A stretch of 64,000 bases of DNA from Plasmopara viticola (Eukaryota; Oomycota; Peronosporomycetes; Peronosporales; Peronosporaceae): assembly GCA_001695595.3 (NCBI GenBank), contig MBPM02000043.1, positions 372,001 through 436,000 of the forward strand, in the 5' to 3' direction. Shown in pieces: positions 22,900 to 36,100 of the stretch. How positions within the stretch are numbered: the first letter of the stretch is position 1; each line of letters opens with the position of its first letter. The notes under the pieces were generated by a model, which was given only the letters and a program-made list of their open reading frames with translations, was not told where the DNA came from and ran no database searches. The position numbers and the translations under genes were made by a program.

Positions 22900-23990
22900 G
22901 CTTAATTTCGTCACGTTGCTCAAGACTTACATGCGAAACGCGTACTCTAGGGTCAAAGCACGTGGCTAGAGCGGGTCTTGGTCAATAACTTTTTGGTTTT
23001 CTGTTTTTTAAAAAGGAAAAATGTATTTCTGACCTAATTTATAAAATATGGCCTCAGAAGCGGACATGACCACAAACAAAAAGGTGCGCGTGGCGTTCGA
23101 ACTCTTTTTCCTTTTTTGTTCAGGGAAAGCTGGAAACTCACTTTCGAAATAACCTCAATTCAATGTTTTGTATGCTTAAGCACATGCAGAATCAATCAAA
23201 CGTAAATTTCTTTCAACAAAATTGATATCCTTTTTGCACTCACACTTTCTCGTCTCCAGAGAAAGGCATCTACTGCCGAAATTTTGTTTCATAAAAGAAT
23301 TGAGATAAGCTTGCTGTGGCCGGCCTCGAGTTGGCGCGCTATGAACCTAACCTTGTTGAGCAGATTAAATGAGGTCTTTAAAAGCGTTTTTATACACATG
23401 CAAAACCACGAGCATGCTTGCTACTTATAAATATCGTATAAGATCAATTTTTCGGTGGTCTACAGGCCGCCAACGAGTGGTAATAATAAATTCGCTGACC
23501 CCAACTTAATTTCAATGTACTTAAGCGTTGCCGAACAAAGCAAAATCCGCTACTTATCGTAGGCGAGAGCACATGATCTGTGCCTACTCCTAAAGGAGCC
23601 GAAAAAAAGATTTTCGTCACGCCCAAGGCTTCTGAAGAAATGAAAAAGATTTCATGCCACGCCCTTAGTCCCCATAATGGGTAAAGAGCATAAGAGCTTA
23701 GCCCTTGAGAATCTAATACGTCTTGAATGAAGCTCAAGCAGCGGTGGTTTAGGTCTAAATAGACTTCGTCCAGCCGAGAAACTCGGCGCACTGGCGAGCA
23801 ATTGAGATAAAAAAATGGCTTCGGAGTCAAAGGATTTTGACAGCACAGGACCCTTGTCACGATTTAGTATGACTTGATTAAGGTAATGCCGTAAGTAAAA
23901 AATACGAGCCTCGGATCGGTTTGCGGTAGAAGGCTACAGGTACTGACCAAGCAATTGGACTTTGTTTAGTATTGTTAACACTTCTGTCAA
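22900..23990. other. No gene identified between LINE and block Y
   Basis: Single-copy in this window. A minus-strand frame at 23444-23860 (138 codons) is the only long one. It has no recognisable domain and no second copy to test it against. Three copies of GGAAAAA-type A/T runs occur near 23020-23120. Confidence 0.4.
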
Positions 23991-26751
23991 GCGTGTCTTT
24001 TTTTAAGAAGTCCGGGCAGCTATAATTTCAGAAAATATGGTAGGAGCTAAAGACACTGTTATTCTTTCGAAGAAATACAAGGAAATATCTTCTAACTCTC
24101 TCTTTTCGAGTGACAAGTTTTTCTGGTAGCAACGACTGCTATTGATGTGACCCATTGCTCCTTGGGTTATAACAATGAAAATTGCTTGTGACAAAATATC
24201 GCGAGTAGATCTGCATGGTAAGATGAATAACGTAGGCGTACAAAAAGCGGGCAACGCACGACAACAACAGTATGTGGGATCGATCTCAGAGCGTAACGAA
24301 CAAATTCGTGAATAGAAAAACACTTTTACCCAGGATAAACTGGTCATCTAACTAGCTGTCGCGTCAGAGCAAGGTATGAGCTTATAGTTGAGTCAAAAGG
24401 CAGTAATGTCGCAAAACTTTTTTTTATAAAGGTCTTTAGAGGAATAATGTACACCCTTCGTTAAAGTGGCTCAATTACACAAAGCTTCATCATCGGAAAA
24501 GTGTCTTCGCGGCACAGAGGGCTTTTCTTGATGTTGCATCGTAAGCAGCCACGATTGACAAACATCGGACGCTGGAAGCCTATTTGGCTTGGTCTGCATC
24601 ACGATCATAAAAAGTGAGAAAGCGTTTACAATTTGCCCAAGCACATTCCTCTCATACATACTTCATCGGGCTCCGTTCAATTAACTGAATATATACGTCG
24701 TACGAGTTTTGAAGAGACAGTCTCAAATGGCTTCGATAGCATTAAAGAAAGCCTTCAGCTAGTTCCTGCTTTCTCTTTGTTGCGAGAAAAGGCCTTTTAA
24801 GCTCATTTGCAGCATTTTCGATCATTTATTTGACTGCGCGTTACTGCAACTTTTTAGAAACAGGCTGTTGAATGGAGCAGTTTTAATTGTGATCAAGTAA
24901 TGAAGCTTGCACAAGTAAAGCTCGAAGTACATAAAATTTTTCTCCTTTTGTGGTCGATTGTTACCGCAGATGATTGTGGACAGATAATACGTACACTGCA
25001 CTCGTCTCAACGAATGACGCGATACTATTATTCGCGAAACATAATTTTGCGTTGGATAAAATGCTGGCAAGATCAATTCGCTCACCGACGCATTTTCGCG
25101 CAAGCAAGACAATGATATGACATATGTCAGCAGGGTTGAAGGCTCTACAACCGACAATTTTGGCAGGTATGTGAAAAATGTCAAATTGAAGTCCTAAAAT
25201 GTTATGACCCGTCTGCACAAGTGTAGCAGTCCGCTTCCAGCACTTTCTGCAGATGGCAAAATATCTGATTTGATCGACCGTCTCTACTTGGGGTTTTGTC
25301 CAAGCATCGAACGATGAGAGGCTGCGGTCATGTTATGTTTCGTAGACGGGTAGAGTGCCAAGTCTGAAGTAGTGTCGTCGCAATTTTGGAGCAGAGTGGA
25401 GCCATTCCCTATTAGTAACAATTATGTAGCTTATTCCAAAGATTAAAAGCTCTGTTACCAAGGCCGACATCAGAACATTTCTATTTCGCTTTTCAAAGTG
25501 CTAATTAAGCAAGATGTTGATTTACAGCATGAGTGTACATTTGACGATCTGAGAGCTGTTTTGTATGTCGACCCTAAGATTAATGAAACACGACTCTTTA
25601 GCTGTAAACTTTAGGATTGTCGATGCATGCAAACATGCTGACAAGCTTGAAGCGCCGTTACTCTTTATCATACCAGGATGAAAGTCAAGTTTAAAAAAAA
25701 TCTTGTGATGAAGATATTAGTGAGGTAATTTATACAGCTATAATCTTCAACACTATGGCTGGACAATTTTGTAGCCAACGCACCTACACCAATTAAAAAA
25801 TCGTAGGTGTTATGTTGATGTGGTCCTCGTATTGTTTGGTCAAAGTACTTAAAGTAGCAGGGAAATCGTGCGTGCTGATGTGCTTTTTTGCAAGTATCAC
25901 CTTCTTGATACAGTAGCTGAGTATTAAGCTTTCGGATAGATTGAATACTATACTAGATGCCAAAATAAGCTTAAATAGGCAAGAGTTGAGCATGCAAATT
26001 TATCAGCAAACAGCTGATTCGTATTCCTTTGTGCGTTTTTGCGCACAGTATTATAAGGCAGTTTAGAGGATTTGAGCACTGTTTGCAAACCGGACATAAT
26101 TTTGAGGTCCTTGTATTGCCGCCACCACGCATAAGAAGTGGGTCAAAAAGAGTGGCAGGGAGATTTGCAATGCTTTTTATGACTATTGCCTGCTTCTTGC
26201 ATCGCCGAATTCAGCAAGAATATAAAAATTAAAATTATCTTTCATGGAGCAATATAACACAAACTAGAAACATGGCAATCTCTGATCATAACCTGAAAGC
26301 ATCAGGCAAGTTTTATTTTCGCTTGAACAGAATTGCTTACATTCTTCTACGTTGTGCGTAGCCGGTCACGCGAGTAAAGCTAGAATACTTGCTTCAGTAA
26401 CGCCTTCTGCTACTATTTAATCAAGAGAGATCCGTTCTACTGCTGGTGACCACGCGAAAATAGAAGACAAATGTTTAACATTGCTCATTAATATTTATGA
26501 GCTTGATATAAAGTCTCACAATTACTTGACCACGCATGTTTCCAATATGTTTGTTCCACATACATTAACGTCAGACATTTTAATAGACAATTCTTGCTTC
26601 AACCATCGGCGTTATAGTTATCTTTCTCACAGGGTTTGCGCACTCTTTCTGTGAACAAAAGACTCAAATTTTATCCGTTCCAGCTACGCGCTTAACATAT
26701 TGTATACTTATTTCAGCTCCTATAAGAAGCTTTTTGTAGGCTCAAAGCCTT

Positions 26752-28148
26752 TCAGGATAGCTCTTTAAATTTCATATAGGACAGACTTTCCGCGAGCAGA
26801 TTTAAGCACAGCGCACTTAAAACTTCAAAGCTCTCAGCACCCAAAATACAAGCGCATTTATTTATTTGCACAATAATATTGATCGCTAGGATACAATAGC
26901 CAACATTGTCAGCAGACAATACAAGCATTGTGTCATCACAAGGCCGCCAGAAGTGATGCAAATGCCTTACCAAATATGTGTACTGCATTGCGGGGTATTG
27001 AGCCCTGACATGATCCATTGAAGGGTAAAACATCAACCATCAGACCGACGGTGCATGTCTTCGTCCTGTAGAGCATGTTCACACAAAGGCTAAATCGCCA
27101 TCTTGCTAATTTGAAAGGGAAGCACAACATATCTGGAATGCAACGCAGGAGCACGATATACGTTTCTTGTCCAGTAAAGCCGAACGACGAAGATTACCCA
27201 AATCCGACTTACGATAAAATACACAACTTCTTTTAATGTGCGAGCTAAGTTCACTAGCATTACTTCAGTCTTGTTTTACAACGCAAGCTCATCTAGTTGC
27301 AGCTTCACCGCTCTTAACATATCAAAGACAGATCTGCACCGCTTTTATATTCGTGTCACGTGTTAAATGAAAGTGTTTGTCTTAGAGAGATCAATGGAGT
27401 AAGTTTTGAGTCCAAATTTTGGCTCATTATACTCAGTAGGTCTCTGAGCTGCTGTTGAGCTTTCTAGTTTCTCGACGCCCCTTGCTTTCATGATAATACC
27501 ACCCTTGGTCTAAAATCTGAAGATATACTATAAATGTGTCCATTAAGCCATTTGCAGTCTTTCGTAGGGTTTGGCATGCATTCCTTTTTTCAAGCCTAAT
27601 CAAGTCTTCAATCGCGGTTTGCCAGACTCCAAGAGCGAATATCAATTTAAAAAGCCTTACACTCTAAAGTAAACCGGACTTTGTTTCTTGGATTTGGTCA
27701 GATTTCAAGTTATAAATTGTGATGCAGCTGCTATTTCAAATTGTTGTAAATGCTAATATGCACAAATGAAGAACCATTGCTTTCTAGGCTTATTGATAGT
27801 AGATACAACAAATTCGAAACATTACCAATCTTGTGACACATGAAAAAGTAATGTTCTAAGTGTGGCAGACACGAGTATGTATGACCCTGTTCCACTCAAC
27901 TCCGTTAAAAAGAATGACTCTTCTGGTCCAATCATGCCATGATGTTCTCTCGAAATGATCATCCGACATTGAGATTGGCGTTTCGCATAAGCTCGCGATA
28001 CAGCTGAATGAGTTTCTAAGCCTATTCTAATATACGGACTGTAGGTTGCCTGACTGCCTTGCGCTTCGTAATTTTTTTCAACTTCGTCGTCAAATTTTGG
28101 TACCGACATCTCTCTCATGACACAATTTAAGCTCGAGCTAAGCAACAC
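26752..28148 (-). pseudogene. Unrecognised block O gene remnants, copy 2
   Basis: Three frames in one direction: 27822-28148 (108 codons, with YIRIGLETHSAVSRAYAKR), 26936-27154 (72 codons) and 26752-27036 (94 codons, with MLVLSADN and CACILGAES). Counterparts are at 38209-38559, 37433-37645 and 37163-37363 minus, and in copy 1 at 13680-13830 and 14520-14930 plus. Stops and frameshifts separate them. The family is unknown. Confidence 0.35.
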
Positions 28149-31100
28149 TTCTTAGTAATGTTGCCGTGTGACTACTCGGCTTCATGTTAAGCACGCGTGC
28201 TTCAAACGCGTTAATTATCCTAATTTGAGCCTTAGCTTTTATTTATTCCAGCCTATTATAACCGGCGTCGAAGGATAATTATGGTGGGACAAAAGTCAAG
28301 CCCTTCTCGTGGGTCTGTAGATTGGTCAGCCTCGTAAAGAGAAACTTCATTGGCTTTTAGTGAATATTATGCTGACCTGATCGCCACACTCACAATTTCG
28401 TGACGCACACACAGGGGAGGAGATAAAACCTTACATACATCGCACAAACCATTCCTTATTGACGATCGAGCGACGGTGCTCGACGGGACTCAGCTCTTAA
28501 GGAAATGGTTTATATGACAAAGAAGCAGAAGACAGTGTTCAAGTAAAAAGGGCATACACAGTCCACAGACAATTGATGTTCTTACCTACCAAACAGACCG
28601 GGATTGTACCTGGCATTGGGTTTAAGCCTCTGCAAATGCCCATACTTAAAAAATATGCGGCTCTGCGAATTAGCTTCTTGGCCCCGCGAGAAGTCTTTAG
28701 AGAAAAAACCGAGCACAATGACGGCGCAAAAGAGCAATGGTACATCCGGTCTCACACCTCACGAGACGTGTGAGACCTACTTCAAACGTCCATTTGACAG
28801 CTTTAGCGAATGGTGTGTAATTTGATAAATTTTTGATACAAATTTGCTTAAATAAGCACTAGGCTTTGTTCACTAGCAAATTTGTGCCTTACATGTCCCG
28901 CACCATCAAGCTCCGTAAATACTGCACCAATTGCTACCACCTTGGAACTTAATTTGAGCTCAGGCCGTGGACTCTACTTTCGTAAGCCTTGTGATGGCAA
29001 GCTTGGTCGGGCATAAAGGTGCTGATGATTTTAGCTCTAAGCGACGGCATTCTAATTGGGTTTCTTACGCTTTTGGGTATGATTTCCTGCATGATCGGTC
29101 AGTCTAACGCCAAATCTTGTGGCCTTGTGGATGTGCACGGTACTTGATTGTTCTGACAGCGTTGTCAATTACGTGAGGCTTCAACCTGGCCAATATTATC
29201 GATAGAAGATGTATATCGCCAGGTGAGGAAGAACGATAGGCGTGCGATACCCGCTACAATGATGTGTGAGGCTTTTCAGAGCCTCTCCTGCCAGAATGCA
29301 ACTGTGGTTTGAGAGACTTCTAAACCTTACTACCCACGGTAATGGCTCAATCTAAAGTATAGAGATAAGTTTTGGAGTAGCGACTTTTGTGGAGGTTGAG
29401 TCAACTTTTCTGAGATTTTATTGGTCATCGTAAGATGATTTAACAAACTGGTAGGCTCCTTTGCTTCCTTTTTGGTTGCTGTTATAATGAAGTCGCCTAT
29501 GCGTACTCATCCTTTTTCTATTAGACTATACACACCGAGTGTTGTGGGAGACGATACAACGAGTCGTTGCATTTAGCAGAGGTTTTGAGGCGTAATTTGC
29601 ACGAAAGACATCCTATCGGGTGTATGCCGGGTTTCATTCATATGTTTTTGTGAGGGTTTCTGAAATGGATATATTCCCTGCCTAAATGTAAATGCTAAAT
29701 TACTCGTAGAACTTAAGCAGGATACGCAACGCACTTGATTAATCAGTCTTGGAACCGCATCTATTGCACACGTTGACCCTCTGAAATTGGGGAATACTCA
29801 CGAAACGATTTTTAATCTCCCTGCACATCTCCCCGATTTAAGTACCTACAAAGTTGTGTAACCTAGTAGGATCAAAGTTGGGTGACACACACCGACATGT
29901 AACATCTTACATCCATTACATGGTGTTGCACATCGTAAAATTCGCTTTCGGTGCTTTATGAGCGAAAAAGTGCAAAAGCCAGCGCGAATCTTACAAAAGT
30001 ATTGTGAATGATAGAGCCAACTGAATAATGATTTTTCCTCGTGCATAAATTATATATAAGTCCATCAAAACAATTCGGGTAGGCTAATATAATTTTCTGT
30101 TGATACAATGATCGTCCACCCGTACGACAGAAGTGGCATGTAATCGCACTCTGTAAAGTTCAGTGCACGTATTCAATCCAGTCCGAGACGTATAGAAGAA
30201 ATGTCGAGCATACGAGAACGCAGAGTAAGCCTTGAGCGCTATTGGTGTACTTAGAAGTTCAGCTCGGATTTAAAATTGAGAAATTGCGATCACTTTGTCT
30301 CTGACCCGCATCGGCGACAATATGTACTTTAAATCGGCGCTTATAAAAAGCCTATCTGCTTTCTCACTGAGCCAATTGGCCCTGGCCAAAAATCATACAT
30401 TTTTCTATCTCCATAATCTCAGTGTCTCTGTACTCCACCCACCATGCCATTCCGTGCGTCTCTTTAGTAGGCTTAAGCTCACCTTTATCTAAGTATGCCT
30501 TGCCCATGTCTAGGTGCTGCCAGTAAAGCTCTTTTTAGCTAACAATGGCAGTAACAACGTAAACTTCGGTTCCGTGTATTTTCGAAACCAGTTTAACAGC
30601 CTTAATTGATTGTCGGCACACAATACTTTGCGACAAGCGGGTCTTACCGAGACTAAAAATGCTCTTTCTAGATTTTTATGCTAACGTGTACAACCAGCAG
30701 CTCACCACAGCTGGTATCACAATCGAGACCTGTCAAACCCTGAATAATAAGCTCCCACGGTGTGTGTCAGCAACAAACTCTTACTTATCTTTAGCTAAAG
30801 TGCTCACTCAAGCACTTCCATAGCTCTGAGAGTAAGACTTCTTCTAGCAATATGAAGACCCCGAAGGAAAGGAAGGGTTGGACTTTCGAGAAATGTATGT
30901 ATTATGTGCTCTTGCCTTAGTCAGCCGGCCAGGGGATATTACTTCTCGGGCGAAAAATGTCCACTTACAGCATTTTGAACGAGAAAGCCTATTTTTCGTT
31001 GTAACGCTTTTTATTGGCAATGCGCATTACTTCAAAAACAATCGCTTTCTAAATAGAGATCAGTGTGACTCACGACGACGTGGTAGGTCTGAATACAACG

Positions 31101-32429
31101 GTCATAAGCCCACATAAAAGGCCAATAGTCTGTGTCTTGGCTGTTTATGCTTAATTATTGACAAAAGGAGTGTTACGGAATCTCTGGCCTTGAACTTATA
31201 TATTCCCGTACCACAGTACGCTCTTTTGGGCATTCGCCAGCAGTTACGTGAGCACACCGTACATTCTAGATAGAAGATGGTCAACGTGGTCCCACCATTC
31301 AACGCCGATGGTTTGTTCATCGTTGGCGCAGGTGGCTGTATAAGCATTGCCTCTGGAATATTTTGTTGTTTTCTGATTAGCAAGTCCAGTAGCTTCAAGC
31401 AATTTGAGATTTAATAGCTTTTTGCGCTTTAATTAAAGTGCACTTACGTGACACAACGACCAGCTGAGCTATTAGTTATCCAAGTAGATAAGGACGAGCC
31501 ACGAGGTCTTTTGTTGCTCCCAATAAATTACTGCATTCCGCTCTCATCTCGCAATTTTAAATGGCACAGCTAGCTGAGCTTGATTACACACCCGGTGGCG
31601 TATATCCTAATGTTTTGGGTAGTAGTAGGTGACGGCGGAACTTGGGCTCCCGCTATGGAAAAGTTTAAAGACGAAGTCATGTCTAGATTATGGAAATGTT
31701 CGTAGCATCGGTACATCCCAAATTCGTTCGAGCTTTAGCCTGCTAAAAAGAGCCGTGCGTAAAACAAAGTGGAGACGTACATTACGTCATATGGGATTAA
31801 GCAGCTGGCATCTAAAGCCTTTCTTTGTCAACCTAGCGCATTTCTAGCCACATAAAAGTTATATATGTCCATGTTGCAAACAAACAATGGCTTTGGGTAA
31901 ATGCGATCAGTTAATTTCTTAACGGATTCTATTTATCTAACAACTTTTAAAAACTTGGCAAGCCAAAAATCAGATTTAAGCTGCCCAATCTGAAGCTGGA
32001 AACTACCCTTTGAAAAATACTTTATTCTTCATTCGAGACAAAGATTTCTTAAAGCAAATGTTCTAACTGCGTTCATTGCGCATCCGGTCCAGATATCCTG
32101 ATAGAATCCAAACGTACTCTTTTGCAAAACATACTCAGCTTTAAAATTCTGAGATCCGTCATACCGAATAGAGGGATTAGGCGTGAGATTAATATCATGC
32201 CACAATTATAGTATTATAGTACAGCGCTACGAGGCACATAAGCAGTGATAGATCATTGTGCCTTCTTCGTCGAAAAGCCAACGGATGACATAATGAGAAA
32301 AGTGACGTCTTTGCACTCGTCACTGACTTTTCGTTCTCGAAATTCAATACAATTGTAGATAATTCATTACTATATTAAGCTGAAAGGTTCATTAATTACT
32401 GCAAAATTATTAAAATAAGAGAGGACGTG

Positions 32430-33440
32430 AACTTCAATGCATTAAGCCAAAAATCAAATCTAAATGAGGGACTAATGACGAAGAGCATGTCTAAAGTCAT
32501 AATGTGAAAGTTCGTAGTGATATCACGAGCACATTTGAGCGTCTTCGTTTTGTTTATCCGTGGACCACTTAGTTTCTTAGATCAACTTGTTTCCCGAGAA
32601 GATTATTACGGTATTCTCATTTATAGCCGTTCTGATGTGACTATTTCATTTTATATCGACCGATCAAGCAAGATTTGAAGTCACGTAGACTAATGAACTT
32701 CCCGCAAATATTAATTAATGTGTCTTTGTGGCATTGGAGATTATGTCTTCAGTACCGTTGCACGCCACCATGAAATTTGCGCACACCCGAATGATGAAGG
32801 CTAGCCTACAGCATATAAAGGAAAATTTATATAGTTTACTTTCTATTGATATATACGTTTCAACTACTGCTCACGAGAATATGTTTGATATTGACGAGCA
32901 ATATGCAACACCCTTTATCCAATCTCTTACGGGCCTAGGTCATTGGCTGCTTAAAAATGCACCCAACATTGCATGTATTGCGTACAAATAGGTTTGTAGA
33001 TCTTCAAGACTCCGGGTCTGATAAATCTGGTGAGTCCTTACAACCCCTCATAAATGTTTTGGGTGCCCCTGCGCTCGAACATGCTACTAAGGTGGATATA
33101 TGCAAAAGCTAATAGGGACAATACTCATAGCCGTATTTGTCATGAGGTCTCACAAACCGCAATTTATAAAGCTGTTCACGCAGAATAACCGGTCACTTCT
33201 GGAACTCATTACATAGTTTTGAGGCAGCATTCTACGTCACGCCGAGGCGTGCGATTGTTGATTAAGGTCAAAGGAGTCCACCTCCTTCTTATAGTCTCTA
33301 AGTGCCCTCAAGAAGCTGAAGCATGATGATAGATCTAACCGGAGAGCAATCTTAAGCATACGCATCTCGTCAAGCTGTTGCTTTTTTCACAAAGACGCGA
33401 AGCTGAAGCGTTCTGGCCCTGCTTGACAGTAAAGCAGATG
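32430..33440 (+). pseudogene. Unrecognised blocks X/M gene remnant, copy 2
   Basis: The frame 32728-32991 (87 codons) contains PLHATMKFAHTR and NMFDIDEQYATPFIQS, shared with 51454-51750 (minus) and with the sequence around 56560-56770 (plus). Broken on both sides. Confidence 0.35.
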
Positions 33441-34379
33441 AGTACTAAAAAGTGGCACGGATATACTGCGTCACAGAATTTGTAGAGGCGGTAAATTCGC
33501 CTTCTGCAGGACTTCTTAAAAGCCATTGCGAGATTTAAGTTTTTAAAAACAGGCGCCTCGTACGTCATCTGCGTTCTTTCGTCCGCATATTGGGGTATGG
33601 CGGTAGCGAAATTACAGCCGCACCCAAAAGCACGCTTTTGACGCCTGTCTTCACTTTGTGTTGAAGCCGAGGCGATTATATTAGTTGTCGCCAGTTGAAC
33701 ATAAGTGCACGGTCGTAAGAAAATGTGCTTATGTGATTGAGTTTGAATTTGTTATTCTTTAGAGATTCGCCCAATCCTAGAATGGGTTTCCAGAATTTGC
33801 CACTCAGAACTGCAGTGGCAACAGGGATGCAAGCCAACCTTGTCTTCAGGCTTCTTACATGGCGAGTGAAACCTTCAACAATAACTATTTTCGGAGATTG
33901 AACGTTTGTATAGGTCGCGCTAGAGAAACAGTCCTTTTTTAATTAAGGCCTTATTGTAAGCGCCACGTTGGAAGCGGTCTTACGAGATATCTCGCAGTGC
34001 GTGAAACAGATGAGCATACTCCCGAAGCCATGACCTGCGTTAGACGAGTAGTACTTGTCCGGGATCCTTTTCTTTCGCGTCGAACCCGAATTGAGCGAAC
34101 CCATCACGGGACGGTAATTGCTGACGAAGGGCGAATCGCAATAAATATTGCTAGATCCAACTCATAAATGCAATGATTCATTGCTGTCTCTGATTTATCC
34201 TTATAGCATGAGTCCCTAGCGTTGGCAAAATCGGCGTGGATTTTCCCGTTTTGGCGGGTGAGATTTTTACACAGCTAGTGAGACTGATGTAAAGAATACC
34301 AATATTTATGGCTTAACCTCGACAGACGAAGCCCTTTCGACTTTAATGAGTTAGATATACTCGTATTTTCTCGAAAGTA

Positions 34380-36100
34380 GACATGGAAACGTATTTTTTT
34401 CTCTCTAATCGGGTAACAAGCTTCGCTTATTACAACGGCTGCTAAAGATGTGACCCATAGCTTCATGGGTCGGAACGATAAAAGTGCGGGTGTCAAAACT
34501 TCGGTTGGTCTGCACGATAAGATGAATAACGTAGGCATCCAACAACCTAACTTGTGAATTGAAAAGCTTTTCTATCCAAAGATAAACTAAAAATCTAATC
34601 AGCTGTCGTGTCACAGCAAGCTATCAGCTTATAGTCGAGTCAAAAGCCAAAACTATCGTAAAGGAGGCTTTATAAAGGGTCAATGTCTTATGAGGAATTA
34701 AAATGGTTCCTTGGTTTAAGTGGACCTAACCACACGGCTGTCTTCAAAGATTTATCTGGTCGTAGCCGATAACAAAGACTATTTTAATTTGACCCTTAAC
34801 CAGGTATGATGAAAAGTGACGGCGCTACAAGCTCGTCAGCATATTTGCATGCTACGATACTCATGAAGTTTATAGCTCAAAGATTGTGTTTCATCAATTA
34901 TGGGGTCGATATACAAAAACAGCTCTTTAATTCGTCAAATGCATACCCATGCATGTTTTGGTTGTAATCTAAGATCTTGTGCTTGTCGAGCACTTTAAAA
35001 GGCGAATTAAATAGATTGTGATGTTGGCCAAAACAAACACAAAGCTTTAAATTTTTGGAATAAGCTATTTATAATTTCTAAAAGGGTATGGCTCTTTTCT
35101 GCTTTTGAATTTCAATGACACTAATACAGACTTTGCATCTTACCCGTCAACAAAACATACATGATTGCAGCCTCTGATGTAATTTTTTGACGATTGGACA
35201 AAACCCCAGGTATTGACGACCGATCTTGCCAGGTATTTTTGTCCTCTGCAGAGAGTGCTGGAAGCGGACTGCTATACTTTTTTCGATGGGTATTTACATT
35301 TCAGTACTCGAAATTGACTTTTTCCGCATATCTGGCAAATTTGTTGGTCGATAGAGCTTTTAACCTTGCTGACATATGTAATGCGTCGGCTAGAACATTG
35401 ATCTAATCAGTATTTTATACAACGCGAAAGTATGTTTCGCGAATAAAAGTAGCACGTCGTACGTTGAGACGAGTTTTGTGCACATGTTGTCTGTCAGTAT
35501 TGATGTGCGATAAAAATTGACCACAATCGATCTAAAACCTTGTAGATGCACTCAAAGCTTTACTTGTGCAAACGTCATACCTGGTCATCGTCTGAACTGC
35601 TTTGGTTAACAGGGTTGCTTGTTTTTCGTAAGTTACGGTAACGTGCAGTTGAAGAAATAGTCGAAATCTATGGAAATGATCTTTAACGGTTTTTTTTTCG
35701 ACAAAGCAAAAGGAGGAACTCGTTCTAGGCTCTCTTTAATGCTGTCGAAGAAAATCGATAATGTCTCTTCTAAACCCGTACGATGTATATATTCAGTTGA
35801 TTTGAACAAGAAGGATCAAGTATCTATTGAAGCAAATTGCTTGAGCAAATTCTGACGCTTTTGCATTTTTGGGATCGTGACTTAGGCCAAGCGTGTGTGG
35901 CTTCCAATGTTCGATGTATGTCACCCATGGCCACTTAGAATACAACAAAAATACAGCCCTCTATGCCGCGAAGCCACTTTCATTGATGAAGTGCCGGTAA
36001 TTGGTTATCCCGACCTCAAAAAACTGCTTTAGGTATCTCTAATGACGCTTCCAAGCCGACTGGTCGTCCTTTAATAGATATTGGTGGGGCATCTTACGCA
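34380..36100 (-). repeat. Block Y, second copy, with internal inversion
   Basis: The ends match 24050-24850 and 25600-25740 directly, but 34840-35600 is the reverse complement of about 24850-25600. Both copies keep a coding-like phrase, VDPKINETRLFSCKL or a close form: near 25560-25620 plus and near 34860-34920 minus. No intact gene. Confidence 0.55.

Larger units (their letters stand above)
16800..22900 (+). mobile_element. Decayed LINE (non-LTR retrotransposon)
   Basis: A long stretch found once in the window, unlike the duplicated sequence on both sides. The reverse transcriptase core near 20.05-20.30 kb fixes its nature and plus orientation. Short frames before it (17430-17675, 17780-17992) may be ORF1 or endonuclease remnants, but no endonuclease motif could be confirmed. 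The region after it holds only short frames. Both ends are uncertain: the left is set by the end of repeat W and the right by loss of any pattern. No poly-A or tandem tail and no target-site duplication could be seen. Confidence 0.5.
23990..34355 (-). repeat. Repeat unit copy 2, minus orientation (Y, O, N, M, X), without effector
   Basis: Block Y at 23990-25740, then reverse-complement matches to unit positions 15.7 down to about 7.33 kb. It stops inside block X, so the spacer ORF and the effector gene are absent. At 34355-34380 it abuts a second block Y. Remnants: 26752-28148 minus (block O gene), 31102-31398 minus (block M piece) and 32430-33440 plus (blocks X/M gene). Confidence 0.7.

Noticed and set aside
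23444..23860. 138-codon minus-strand frame
   Set aside because: No recognisable domain, no second copy in the window for comparison and overlapping alternative frames; kept only as a note.
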